A stretch of 64,000 nucleotides of DNA, taken from assembly GCA_963576725.1 (NCBI GenBank), contig OY755242.1:1812404-1876403 (forward strand). The letters are read 5' to 3'. The DNA comes from Azorinus chamasolen. Its lineage: Eukaryota > Mollusca > Bivalvia > Cardiida > Solecurtidae. The notes below the pieces were generated by a model that saw only the letters and a list, made by a program, of their open reading frames with translations, searched no databases and was not told where the DNA came from. Of this stretch, positions 1 to 10,239 are shown piece by piece. The position numbers and the translations under genes are program-made. Within the stretch, counting starts at the first letter, position 1. Each line of letters starts with the position of its first letter.

Positions 1-430
1 TTACATATCCATGTGCATGGATCTGGTATTTAGGGTGTTTCGTCCATGATTGGTTTTTGATTTCCGCTGATTTCCGTTGGTGTTCGGGGTCTCTGTTAGG
101 GTCGTGTTCGGTTGTTTTCGTGGAATTTTCAGTTATGGATGGACAACCTTGGGTATTAACATCTTTGTGATGGCGTTTGATTTACGTCATCTAATGACGT
201 ATAAAATTCGCGTCTTTGGATGACGTATGCATTCACGTCATAAGCACTTGAAAATGGTATACTACTAATTAATGGATTTCCCAGTGTTTAAAAATAGTCC
301 TAAGTTAGGTCTCAACCGTCTGAAAATTCATGACGTCATTTACTCACTGTAATCTTTTGCTGACACAGTCTATGTACATGATGCAGTGTGTCACTAATAT
401 CGTTAGTTCTAATCGATCTAACTCGGTGAA
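1..430. other. No gene recognised
   Basis: AT-rich single-copy-looking sequence. I see no convincing coding frame, RNA gene or terminal repeat. Several TGACGT/ACGTCA-like words occur around 180-240 but show no organised structure. Confidence 0.4.
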
Positions 431-512
431 ATGGGGTTGCATGTACCTATGAATTCCGCATACAGCCCTTTTGCACCAGAGCCAACGATTATTTTCATTT
501 TCCCATTGCAAG

Positions 513-558
513 CAGTGCAGACCCTGATAAGAGGGTTCCTACAGGAGCTCACTCATCT
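513..558. repeat. Degenerate short hairpin repeat (GACCCTGAT family)
   Basis: GCAGACCCTGATAAGAGG and, 30 bases on, CATCTGGGTCTACAC are imperfect inverted halves. They belong to a short foldback family seen again near 6935, 7985, 29583, 51045 and 52665. Confidence 0.5.
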
Positions 559-619
559 GGGTCTACACACATGTGAAAAAAACAAAAACAAAAAACAACA
601 ACAAAACAAAAACAAAAAA

Positions 620-811
620 AACAACACCCAAACAATTGTGCTTTACGGGATAATTCAGATCTGTCTATCATCCGGTGCAAGGTTGGTGCTTATGCAAAAT
701 TGTTATGATAGCATTGCTACTTTATTACAAAGTGTATATATGTTTTCTCTCTGTTGAGGGCCTCATGGGAGATTGGTTTTAACCAAATGAGTACTCTCGT
801 TAAATAAAGTC

Positions 812-845
<34 letters not shown>
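620..845 (+). mobile_element. 3' end of a non-LTR retrotransposon with simple-repeat tail
   Basis: A TAAATAAAG polyadenylation-like signal near 800 is followed at once by about eleven TTA/ATT trinucleotides to 843. A 3' UTR that ends in an AATAAA-type signal plus a short simple repeat is typical of RTE/CR1-like LINEs. No reverse transcriptase is attached, so this is a strongly 5'-truncated copy. The A-rich stretch at 570-625 is part of the same non-coding block. Confidence 0.45.
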
Positions 846-1610
846 TACAAAAGCCAAATCCAATCTCTCTAGAGACGTCGTGCTTACCGATTACGCCACT
901 GAGGCCACATACAAAGTGCTGTTGATTATCAGTTTTATTAATTTAATTCACCGCTGGCGAAACGCGTTTTTCATAAAAATCAAGTCAGGGAGCAAAGATT
1001 TACAGATAAATAGTAAAAAATTATTTTCACTCTCATAATAATTTGATTGATAAGCTCTTACAGGGGCGGTGATTGTCATATACCTAAATATAGCCTGTTC
1101 AGTTCCATCGATTTATGAGTGACGTTCTAAAAATAGAAACCGAAACGACGGAACTCGAATTTGACCAGAGAGACTCCGGGAGAATATAATCATGTCTGTT
1201 TGAATAAACATATCGACTCTCGATTCAAATGATCTTATTTTTCAAATTCAACCACGTTTTCCCCTCTTGTAATGTAAGTATCGAAACTATTTTCCTCTGC
1301 GGTAGCTCATTATTTACGTCTCTAGAATGGAAATGAAAAGGGAGGTCCGTTGATCGAAAAACCGCATTTTCAATGCAAATTATTTCAATATTTGTATGTT
1401 TTATGAGTCTATGAAAAAAGATATAACTAAATTGACTGGATAAATAGAATAATAGGTTAGTGCCGTAGATGGGACGCCTTTATCCGACTCGGAGAGAAAA
1501 CATTTGAGGCTCGGCAAGCCTCGCCTCAACGTTTTCTCCCCTCGTCGGATAAAGCGTCCCATCTACGGCACTAACCTATTATTCTCTATTTATCCAGTCA
1601 CCAGGCTTCT
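845..1610 (-). repeat. Long dispersed repeat, copy 1 (tRNA-like head, palindromic end)
   Basis: The segment is repeated at 1800-2640 in the same orientation with about 90 percent identity by eye. On the minus strand its end near 905-860 carries an RNA polymerase III A-box-like block. The other end is the palindrome at 1433-1600. No protein is encoded. It may be a composite of a tRNA-derived SINE and a foldback element, or one longer non-autonomous element. Confidence 0.6.
1433..1600. repeat. Large foldback palindrome, copy 1
   Basis: Arms begin TGACTGGATAAATAGAATAA and end with the reverse complement, TTATTCTCTATTTATCCAGTCA with small differences. Pairing extends for about 75 bases per arm through the TTAGTGCCGTAGATGGGACG block to a short GC-rich centre near 1510. 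It would form a long cruciform or a hairpin RNA. No transposase is present, so a non-autonomous foldback element is the simplest reading. Confidence 0.8.
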
Positions 1611-1799
1611 CTAGTGACATAATAAAGGGGGTGCAGATAAACTTAGGTTTATTAGGTTACTTCCGGTAGTAGAAGGTTTATTAGGTTAGTAGATAGGCGT
1701 AATGATTCTATAACCATGGAACTATTTTAATTTTCTGTAAATATGCATAAAAATCATGTTGACGAAATATATCTAACAGAAAATTCACCAAAAAAATTA

Positions 1800-2640
1800 T
1801 TCAAATCAGAAAAAATAAACATAATTGGCTATAGCTGGATTCGAACCCGCGCCTAATCATACAAAAAACAATTCTAATCACTCTAAAGACGTCGTCCTTA
1901 CCGATTACGCCACTGAGGCCACATAAAAAGTTACGTTGATTTATCAGTTTTATTAATTTAATCCACCGCTGGCTAAACGCGTTTTTGATAAAATCAACCC
2001 TGGAAGCAAAGATTGACAGATAAATAGTAAATGTTTTCTTTTCACTCTCATGATAATTTGATTGATAAACTCTTACAGGGGCGGTGATAGTCATAGACCT
2101 AAATATAGCCCGTTCAGTTCCATCGATTTATGAGTGACGTTATGTCTATCTAAAAATAGAAACCGAGACCACGGAACTCGAATTTGACCAGGGAATATAA
2201 CAATGTCTGTTTGAAATAACTTATCGACCCTCGATTCAAATCATCTTATTTTTCAAATTCAACCTCGTTTCCCCTCTTGTAATGCAAGTATCGAAACTAT
2301 TTTCCTCTGCGGTAGCTCATTAGATCTATTTACGTCTAAATGGAAATGAAAAGGGAGGGATCCGTTGATCGAAAAACCGCATTTTCAATGTAAATTATTT
2401 CAAGAGTGTTACGTTAAATATGAGTCTATGAAAAAAGATTTTAACTAAATTGACTGGATAAATCGAATATAGAGAATAATAGGTTAGTGCCGTAGATGGG
2501 ACGCCTTTATCCGACGAGGGGAGAAAACGTTGAGGCGAGGCTTGCCGAGCCTCAACTGTTTTCTTTCCGAGTCGGATAAAGGCGTCCCATCTACGGCACT
2601 AACCTATTATTCGATTTATCCAGTCAATTTAGTTAAAATC
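1800..2640 (-). repeat. Long dispersed repeat, copy 2
   Basis: Second copy of the unit at 845-1610, more complete at its tRNA-like end. It shares the ACGTCGT-CCTTACCGATTACGCC block, the CTCTTACAGGGGCGGTGAT block and the terminal palindrome. The spacing and same orientation suggest a tandem duplication or two insertions of one family. Confidence 0.6.
1827..1923 (-). repeat. tRNA-derived head of a SINE-like repeat
   Basis: Read on the minus strand, the block has a GTGGC-GTAATCGGTAAGG A-box-like segment (about 1898-1912) and a GGTTCGAATCC B-box (about 1838-1850). They are separated by about 50 bases, more than in a plain tRNA. The intervening sequence does not make a clean anticodon arm. I read it as a pol III promoter of a SINE-like element, not a functional tRNA gene. 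Confidence 0.5.
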
Positions 2641-2646
2641 TTTTTT
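2431..2646. repeat. Large foldback palindrome, copy 2, extended arms
   Basis: Same core as the palindrome at 1433-1600, but pairing continues outward through GATTTTAACTAAATTGACTG to flanking A and T runs, giving about 216 bases. The left arm has about nine extra bases near 2470. The central GC-rich loop lies in the opposite orientation to copy 1. Confidence 0.8.
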
Positions 2647-2734
2647 TAAATCTAATTCAGACGTGTTCGACCGAACTCCATTAACCCATTCCCTCATATT
2701 GACGACTTTTGACGACTCTGTAAAAGTCACTTTG

Positions 2735-2855
2735 TGAAACCATTGTGATAATATGTTAAACCATTGTGTAAACCATTGTGAAACCATTGTGATAATATGC
2801 TCCTATAGGAGCAAATGCTCTATTTATCACAATGGTTTCAAACTACAAAATTCTA
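2735..2855. repeat. Foldback repeat with AAACCATTGTG words
   Basis: Four tandem AAACCATTGTG words (2738-2800) face an inverted CACAATGGTTT at 2828-2840, with the palindrome CTCCTATAGGAG near 2803. The same word occurs at about 4585. Non-coding. Confidence 0.5.
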
Positions 2856-2859
2856 AAAT

Positions 2860-4060
2860 TTTCCTTTTTTCTAGTTAATGCTCCTTTTGGGTAAATTCAT
2901 TTAAAGAGGTTGTATCTAAAAATAGCATATGATGTAATGGGTTAATCTGGGTTTACTCCGATTGTACACGTAACAAACGGTTCATTAAAACATAGGATAT
3001 GGTGGAGAAATGACGACTTTAGTATTTGAGTATGCACCATTACATGTTTCCCTGTTATCACTTGGTATTTGCAATTCAGCAGACAAAGATTCACCGCAGC
3101 ATATTATCTTAACATTTAGCTTGCCGTGGGCGGATGCGTGTTGCCTATGCAAACATATTGGTTCCAGATGAGACGCCGAGTAACTCGGGGTCTCATCTGG
3201 ATTCAAACTGTTTGACACACCGATTGCATGTAGGTAGACTAAATGATTATAATTTGAATTTTGAAAATGTAGTGGTTGTAAAATTCTGCAAAAATAATTT
3301 GCTAAGCAGGCTTAAGGTAAATAGGGCTTACACTGTTTGTAGACAAAGTATGCAAATAACCACATGTAGTGAAGTTTCTGCTAAGATTGATTTTGGTATT
3401 CACTATTTGAAAAATTATCAGATGAAAAGTCTTAAAAATATTAACTATACGAATATTTATTACCGAAATTTATAATTGCATTATGCACCATTGAAGTTTT
3501 ACCGTAGTAGAACCACATCTATATTACTTCATTTGCCGAAAGAGCAGACCTTGGTGAGATATCTCCTACATGTGCCGTCTGATCTGGGCTGCACAATTTG
3601 CTGAGTCTACATCATTTGCAAAGGTGTCAAAAGGTAAAACGTTAAACTTCACTGTTTGAAATGCATTTTAAAGCCTTTACAGAAACGTTCTTCTTAACAA
3701 ATTCCTTAATATTTACATGTTTAAATCCCAGTCAGCCGATACCTAAAATCTGTAATTACCATTTACCACAATGAAGAATCATTCGAATTATAGAGACCCG
3801 TCTCACTGGAACGTTCTTATTTACCATAAATCGTAAGCCTTTTGGTTCATCTACACATTAGGCAACATACATAAATAGGAAACATACGCTGATAGCATGT
3901 CTTAACTCTTTCCATGTAGCAAATGAAGACATCATTATTATTTGTTACTGAATTTGTATAATGACATATGTGTACAGAATGTTTTTGATATTGAAAGAAA
4001 CTGAAACATCATATCTATTATAGATGCAAACGAAGCATCCTTTAATCGTCTGATCTGGTA
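2860..4060. other. No gene recognised
   Basis: Short open frames near 3000-3470 have no recognisable domain and overlap on both strands. A decayed GATGAGACGCCGAG hairpin occurs at 3165-3200. Nothing else is supported. Confidence 0.4.
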
Positions 4061-4063
4061 ATA

Positions 4064-4267
4064 CAGTAAAACATCTCTAAACTGGAATTCTAGTTGAGAA
4101 GAATTGGGATACTTTTAGGCAGGTTGCTGCGTAATGCAGGATGAAAGTCATGCAGAAAGATCCTAGAGGAGCTTTCTGCATGACTTTCACCCTGCATTAA
4201 GCTGTCACCTGTCTCAAAGACCGATATTTATACTAAATTGAACGTCTGGTTTAGGGGCGGTTTACTG
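4064..4267. mobile_element. pogo-like MITE (CAGTAAA ends), decayed
   Basis: Begins TA-CAGTAAAACATC and ends GGGCGGTTTACTG. Inside is a nested inverted repeat (about 4118-4215) whose arms contain GCAGGATGAAAGTCATGCAG. The same inner inverted repeat is found in the elements at 7070, 25969 and 29808. CAG...CTG ends with a TA target suggest the pogo/Tc1-mariner superfamily. The right-hand TA duplication is lost here. Confidence 0.6.
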
Positions 4268-4674
4268 TTTGTTGTTTTACAATTATATGAAGGAAACTCT
4301 TATCCCTTTGTGAAAATATTTTGTCTGCTTAAATTTGGATCAGGTTCTGTTTGGACTACTTCCGATTCGATCAAGCTTACTAGACTATGATCAGGTGTCA
4401 AACAGCTTGTATTCTGATAAGACGATGAGTTGCCCTCCGTATCACCGGGGTGCAAGTTATTTGCAAATGCGAATCAAGATTCGCTTAACACGTTCCCTTA
4501 TAGGCTATATTATATCCCTGAATAAATTTACCAAGGAGGAGCATTTACTAGAGAAAAGAGGAGTTTATAATTGTGTAGTTTTGAAACCATTGTGATAAAT
4601 AGAGCATGGGCAGACTTTATCGACTACTTACAATTTTCTTCCATATCCTTTAAGAAACATAATTAGAGCGTCAG

Positions 4675-4795
4675 GCAGTATGGATCCTGATGAGACGCCG
4701 TGTTACTCGGCATCTGTTACGGATTCAGACAGTATGGATCCTGATGAGACGCCGTGTTACTCGGTGTATCTTACGGGTCCAGACAGTATGTATAA
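4675..4795. repeat. Two tandem copies of the GATGAGACGCCG hairpin repeat
   Basis: TATGGATCCTGATGAGACGC occurs at about 4679 and again 56 bases later. Each is followed by a short inverted GGCATCTG or GGTGTATC half. These are short foldback units without coding content. Confidence 0.6.
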
Positions 4796-4906
4796 GCGGT
4801 CGCAAGCTCATCGTCGGAAGCGAACTTTAGATGCATGAACTTTTTAGTATAGATGTAAAAGAGAACAGAAGCTATCTTTTGAAATATATATTTATTTCAC
4901 TAAGTA

Positions 4907-5267
4907 CAGTGCTCCCTCCCTACAACGACCCTCTCAATAACGATTCCCTCCTTACAACAACGCATGTCACTATTTCCGAAACAACAAGGCATCAGAAACA
5001 CCTTTTTTCCATCATATTTTTTATGCCTCCATCAAACCCTATGTTGTGACCACTCTTTAGAATCGTCACCTTGTGACGATTCTAAGGAGTGGTCACAACA
5101 TAGGGGTTGCTTGAGGCATAACGGTTTTAGTTCTCGAAATACACCTTATCTGGGGATCTGCAAACAATCTAATTATGTTTGATTTTCCCTCCCTATAACA
5201 ACTCCCTCTGAACAACACATACAATATTCGTATCCCAAAGGGTGACGTTGTAGAGAGGGAGCACTGT
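4907..5267. mobile_element. pogo-like MITE, 361 bp, with TA duplication
   Basis: TIRs are CAGTGCTCCCTCCCTACAAC on the left and its near reverse complement, ending GAGGGAGCACTG, on the right. TA flanks both ends (4905-4906 and 5268-5269). A second inverted repeat (about 5038-5108, containing GTGACCACTC and GAGTGGTCAC) sits inside. No transposase, so it needs an autonomous pogo-like partner elsewhere. Confidence 0.75.
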
Positions 5268-5269
5268 AT

Positions 5270-6930
5270 GTATAGTATTATCTAACAAGTTAACACAAAA
5301 GGTGTCTTTCAAGTATTTGTACATTTTTTTCTATTTTACGAATTTAGTCAGTACCGTCTGACATATTGTAAATCACATTTGCATTAGTATTATTTTAATA
5401 AAGAATACATGACACTATATGTATAACACAAAAAAAACCTCGAGATAATTGCTTTTAACCCTCTCCCTCATCTATATTTATTTCAAACTTCAATATTCAT
5501 GGACAAATTAGTTATAATGAAACATGGAACGTGGAACATTGTAACCATTTCAGAAACTGCAGAAACAGTTCTGTCAAATTCCATTAGCAAGCAGAGAGAC
5601 TTTGGTCTATATTAGGAAAAGGGGGTTAAATAGAAAACGGTCACTAACGGGTAACGTTTAAGTCTTGTGACCATTTACACCACATACAAGCCGTTTTAAT
5701 GCCTTTCAAACGGACTAGACCAATAACAGAAGCACTTGCCCAAGGGATGCTCTGTTTACGTACGAGATATAACAGAACTGATTGTACAGTTTCTGCAATG
5801 ACCAAAACTGTATGCATATACATGTACCATTATATATATTTACAAGATTAATACTCTTGCTGTCAGTATTTCTAAAATGGTTAGTTATAAAAACAGAGAC
5901 AGTGTATATTGTTTGTTATGCATACTACATAACTACATAAAGAAGCAATTTATATAACTAATCAAGAGTATATTCAGAAAAATCATACTGTAAGAGGCAG
6001 TTCCGATTTCGAATTTTTCTTGTCTTTTAACCATTTAGCTGTTCATTATTCACTAACGAAATAAATACACCGTGAATATTTATTAGCAGAATGTCTATAA
6101 TGACATACGAGTATGTTCACAGAATGTTTATAATGACATACGAGTATGTTCACAGTAAGTTTCAGTATCTGTAGAAGCTGCAGTCATATTTTAATTTCAT
6201 GAGCCGCCAGATCTGGATCTATATTTGCAAAGGCGTGAAAAGGTATGAAGGAAAGGGTTAAACGAATTACATTTTTGTTCATATTAAACATGCTCTTGGC
6301 AATTACATTGCGTTTATTCACTGCTCCGTTCCTTTAAAGCTATCGCTATTAAGAATGTCGCTTGTTTATGAACTTCCGTACAGTTACGACTAAATACGAT
6401 TACGACTAAATATCGCATTTTATTAGTGTTTGCTAAAGCTAATAATTATGTTTGTTTGGCGTGTCCATATATAATAATTTCATATATACGCCATTCACGC
6501 CTTTCAAACAAGGACGATTCAGATCAAATGGATCCGATAAGAGCTATCTGACCAGGGTCTGCTCTGTTGGTTGTCTATGGACTTATATAGATCAAATGCA
6601 ACAGTTCTTATCTGGACCAAAGCCCTTTTTTGTTCTTAACTAACAAGCTAATCAATATACAAATGTAACACATACACTAATTCCGTTTTAGTGCTGACTT
6701 CATGCTATATAATGGCCCATACGTAGGCGTCTATTTCGATCCTTATCCCGCCAAACTATTTCGCATCGGTGCGAAACCGTGTCCTTGCAATTTCGGACTT
6801 TCTGATTCACTTATGGTCGAATGGTAAACCAAATGAGTCTTGATAAGACGTTTGATAATATATCGACGTCTGTGTGCAAATGCTATTAACCACTTCCTTC
6901 ATATAAACGTGATTCACGCATTTGCAAACA
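5270..6930. other. No gene recognised
   Basis: AT-rich sequence with a local duplication near 6080-6150 (AATGACATACGAGTATGTTCAC twice) and a degenerate GACCAGGGTCTG hairpin at 6500-6565. No coding frame is supported. Confidence 0.4.
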
Positions 6931-6931
6931 G

Positions 6932-6995
6932 AGAAGACCCAGATCAGACGGCTCCTATAGGAACCGTCTGATCAGGGTCTGCCCTGTTTGCTAAT
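6932..6995. repeat. Short hairpin repeat (GACCCAGATCAGACGG)
   Basis: AGACCCAGATCAGACGG pairs with CCGTCTGATCAGGGTCT around the palindromic centre CTCCTATAGGA. One of the best-preserved members of a family scattered through the window. Confidence 0.75.
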
Positions 6996-7069
6996 GGAAA
7001 TTGGAAGAGCTGTTTCTTTACTTACAGAAATGGCTACAATTTTCTTTCTTCCATATTTCGTTATAGGTA

Positions 7070-7250
7070 CAGTAAAACCCCGCTAATGAGACCTCCAAAA
7101 AAGGGCATAATTTCTTGGTGTCAGAAGCAGGTGGTTGTTTAATGCAGTACGAAAGTTATGCAGAAATCTCTTATAGGAGCTTTCTGCATAACTTTCGTGC
7201 TGCATTAAGCAACCACCTGCTTTAAACAGGGAAAGAGTTAAAGTCGCGAT
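7070..7250. mobile_element. pogo-like MITE, right end decayed
   Basis: Left end TA-CAGTAAAACCCCGCTAATG matches the full element at 29808-30012. The inner inverted repeat around 7128-7222 (GGTGGTTG...AATGCAG) is intact. The right terminal repeat is not clearly preserved. Confidence 0.6.
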
Positions 7251-7624
7251 TGACAGGATATGGATAATAGCAAGTGATAAACGATAGTTTCTTAATGTAG
7301 AATGCTCCTGCATTTATAATTACGTTAAGTTGGTAGCCAGATATTCGTTGCGCGGATGTTTCTCCCCAGATGAACGACGAAAAAGTTCGTCATCCGCATT
7401 CGTCAGGGTAACAACTAAATATTGAATAATGGGACAGGAAAATGTAAAACATAGCATGTAGTTCCCTGAAGATGGTAAAATTGATACTTGTCAGTTCGTA
7501 ATATGCAAATACATTTCGCAAATAAAATTCCCCCATTTCATTGTCCTGCATTGCCATTTGTTTGGAGCGTGTCTTAATTCAGATCACAATCAGTGAATTG
7601 ATCATGAATATATGTACTTCACAA

Positions 7625-7905
7625 CAGCAGGTGTTAAGTGCTTGTGTGGCGTAAAAGTCGCCCCGTACTTCATTCTCAGTGTTGTTATATTTTCTGATCC
7701 TTCGGGAGCATTAGTTTTGATGTAATTAATTTGAAAATTGAATACTGCTTAAGCCGGTGCCAGAGGGCGTGAGTAGTGTTGCACTTTTAATTATTACTCA
7801 TGAACAGACTCAATAAAACCGAGTCTGCAATTTTCTCTATTTGCATTTCTACTTTTACTTTCGAGGGATTACCCATTTACAGAATATTAGTAAAGGGGGA
7901 TTTTG
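7625..7905 (+). repeat. Dispersed about 290-bp repeat (AGCAGGTGTTAAG to CAGAATAT)
   Basis: Starts near AACAGCAGGTGTTAAGTGCT, contains the blocks GTCGCCCCGTACTTCATTC, GCTTAAGCCGGTGC and GAGTCTGCAATTTTCTC, and ends near CAGAATAT. Other copies: 13655-13925, 15880-16140, 16148-16435, 36420-36685, and partial ones at 14075, 18166, 31190 and 43592. It contains CAATAAAACCGAG but no coding frame. Class unknown; probably a non-autonomous element. Confidence 0.65.
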
Positions 7906-7984
7906 GTGATCAGCAATTCATAATGCAGTGTTAGGTATACACGAGTGTTTATCCCTTTCCCTTATGTTAGCGCATTTTTATGCA

Positions 7985-8052
7985 TTTGCAAACAGAGTAG
8001 ACCCAGACCAGACGTCTCCTATAGGAGCCGTCTGATCAGCGTCTGCTCTGTT
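7985..8052. repeat. Short hairpin repeat (GACCCAGACCAGACG)
   Basis: AGACCCAGACCAGACG and CGTCTGATCAGCGTCTGCTCTG are inverted halves around CTCCTATAGGAG. Member of the family at 6932-6995. Confidence 0.7.
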
Positions 8053-8422
8053 TCCTTGTGATGTAATATAGATATGAATCTACAGATTCTTCATAAACCG
8101 AAATGCCATTTGTTCGGATGCCATTATAAAACAATCTTATTAATATTCATTTCCTACATGAATATAGAACAGGAATATGGTTATTTTCTCGTTACACCTC
8201 AGTCAGTATAGCTGGAATATGTCACACGCCTTCTCTAACCCTTCTAATGCTAGGCTAGATTTGACTCTGTGTTTCATCAGGATTCAAACTGGTTAACACT
8301 CGGTCAGTAGTTCACAAAGACTTCAACAAATCAGAAATCAAATAAACCTTCAGCAAGTCAGAAATTGAGAACCTGTTCAGCATGGGAAAGATTCAAGGGC
8401 ATATTCACGTGGTGATACTATT

Positions 8423-8740
8423 TCAAACTGCAGTATGCTGTTGCTTCGACTCTCGGGCTTGCACAATACCTTGTGCCAAAAGGTCACCGCCTTTTCCGAG
8501 AAACAGTGGAGGCCAAGCGAGCATATCAATGTACTCTCCTGCTGTACGCTGTTTAAATACCTCTTCATCAATTGGATCACCTGGATTGACATCCGTCTCC
8601 ATATAAAGTGGAGGGTTATGTAAAACCATAGGCCAGCAGACCTCCACACATTTCTGAAAGAAATCCTTTTTAACCTTCGAAACGGTTGGATTCTCTGCAA
8701 CTCCCTGTTCGCAGTCTTCGCTATTCAGCTTGGGACAGCT
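8423..8740 (-). CDS. Terminal exon of a Mieap C-terminal-domain gene (mitochondria-eating protein-like)
   Basis: Minus-strand exon of 106 codons including the stop. It follows a good acceptor (CTTGCGTTTCAG ending at 8741) and begins in phase 0. The product reads SCPKLNSEDCE..., then KKDFFQKCVEVCWPMV, then DVNPGDPIDEE, then IDMLAWPPLFLGKGG. A Cys-Trp-x-Met block followed by a W-P-P/A-L block is what I recall from the end of the Mieap (SPATA18) domain, a family strongly expanded in bivalves. In vertebrates Mieap acts in mitochondrial quality control; whether this paralogue does is unknown. The exon is not transposon-like and its phase fits the exon at 10072-10164. The polyadenylation site is not obvious. 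Frames on the other strand here are shadows. Confidence 0.72.
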   Translation of the reverse strand, partial: SCPKLNSEDCEQGVAENPTVSKVKKDFFQKCVEVCWPMVLHNPPLYMETDVNPGDPIDEEVFKQRTAGEYIDMLAWPPLFLGKGGDLLAQGIVQARESKQQHTAV

Positions 8741-10071
8741 CTGAAACGCAAGATATCCACGAAGCTTTTAAATAAACATTACCCAATAACAAGCAAAATC
8801 GACTCATTGTCAGACAAATGAAGTGCATATCACTGTTAAAAATGAATGATATGGCGTTTCTCATGACTTTAGTCTAGATCTACTTTGGCAGTCGGACACA
8901 CATTTAAACATATAAATATAGCACTTATATACATAAACAAAAACAAAGTAATAACACACCTAACTTAACCAAACTAATCGTATGTTCTTCGAAATAATGA
9001 ATACTTAAAATCATTGAAAATGGTATACGTGAAGTCAAACATCCGCGTACACACATGTGTATCAACACAACTAGAATACAAAATACAGTTGACGATTTAT
9101 GTTTGTATCATTTACCTTGTATAGCTCGAACAATTTGACCTGGACTCTGACCTACTTCATTTGCATAAATAAAAATTCGTAACATTTTACCAGCGGCATT
9201 GCACGGGTTTATCCTCGGCACGTGTCCCGCTAAGGAACTATGCATACACACACTCGTGATTGTATGATTTAAATATGCACGGGTTATCGCTCTCTCGTAA
9301 TTTCAGCGAGAATAGACTTCACGATTTACCGGCGGAGTTTTATTTATACAGCGTCATATCTCTCATGTATTCTGCATAAAGGTGAGGGTGCAGGTCAAAT
9401 TGTTCGAGCTATACATCTTCTACATATGAATGTGTTTGCGATGTATGTATGTGTGTGTTGTGAGTGTGCGCGCGCTTACCTTGCCCTGACTCTGCGCTTT
9501 AGGATTTACTTTCTATTCATCATTTGCATGATTATATATCATATAATGATATTCAATAAAGTAATATAACAACACCTCTAAATTATTATCTTATTTAAAC
9601 ATATACCACTACCATATACTAGTGAAGAGCGGGTTAATTGCAGTACTCGGCGATCACGTTTTATACATAACCTCATGGAGACCGTACATTCTAGCAACTA
9701 ATAACGGCTATACAAGCCATACAAATCCAAACATCTTGTTAGGATTTTACCCATTGTTTCTCATATAGGTTTAACTGAACAGATTAGATCTGTACACAAG
9801 AAATAAAACAGAGTTTACCCTTATCAACTGTCAAAGAGACTAGTCTTGCTATACATTGGTTGCAAAATTACAACTCATATTTTGGACTTTACATGAACAT
9901 ATGTCGATGATGGAGTAAATGTTTTGGGCATTTAAGATAAGTGTTTACAGCTGTTGAAAACAGAAAACCGCAGTTGATGTTAGAAACATATTGGTTCGTC
10001 TTGGTCTCTACTGTTTTCAAGTATGTGTGTATGTTATTTTCTGTGACGAATGTAACATTAAGGACAAGTAC
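8741..10071 (-). other. Probable last intron of the Mieap-like gene
   Basis: Bounded by a GTACTTG donor at 10071 and a TTTCAG acceptor at 8741, read on the minus strand. Apart from the TIR element at 9118-9415 it holds AT-rich sequence with no coding signal. A (TG)n-rich patch lies near 9440-9475. Confidence 0.5.
9118..9415. mobile_element. MITE with perfect 25-bp terminal inverted repeats
   Basis: The left end is TGTATAGCTCGAACAATTTG followed by ACCTG; the right end (9391-9415) is its exact reverse complement. The 298-bp element has no coding capacity. Its left end looks like a splice donor followed by a short exon when read on the minus strand, but the inverted copy 270 bases away shows it is a terminal repeat. 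Target duplication not clear. Confidence 0.8.
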
Positions 10072-10164
10072 CTCTGATATATCTGTTATTGCGCTGATTG
10101 CAATCTGCTTCCGCAAGTCCAATAGTGTCTCTAACTGGCTCCCACTTATCTCCGGTGGATTGAC
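10072..10164 (-). CDS. Penultimate exon of the Mieap-like gene
   Basis: Minus-strand exon of exactly 31 codons, from VNPPEISGSQLETLLDLR to AITDISE. It lies between an acceptor (GCATGTTCAAG) and a donor (GAG then GTACTTGT). It starts and ends in phase 0, matching the phase-0 end of the exon at 23979-24174 and the phase-0 start of the exon at 8423-8740. The short length and a helix-like pattern fit a linker inside a Mieap domain. I base the assignment on strand, phase and position more than on residue matches, so an unrelated frame remains possible. Confidence 0.42.
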
Positions 10165-10239
10165 CTTGAACATGCAAATCATACTTTAGATTCAATACTG
10201 TACGGTAATGACACTACAACTACCAATTTTATTACTAGT

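Noticed and set aside
4683..4730. CTGATGAG followed by a CGCCG/CGGC stem looked like a hammerhead ribozyme core.
   Set aside because: The required GAAA(C) strand after stem II is absent, and the block is one of the common short hairpin repeats.
9118..9145. Minus-strand exon with a GTAAAT donor (VGQSPGQIVRAIQ).
   Set aside because: The same 25 bases occur inverted at 9391-9415, so they are MITE terminal repeats.
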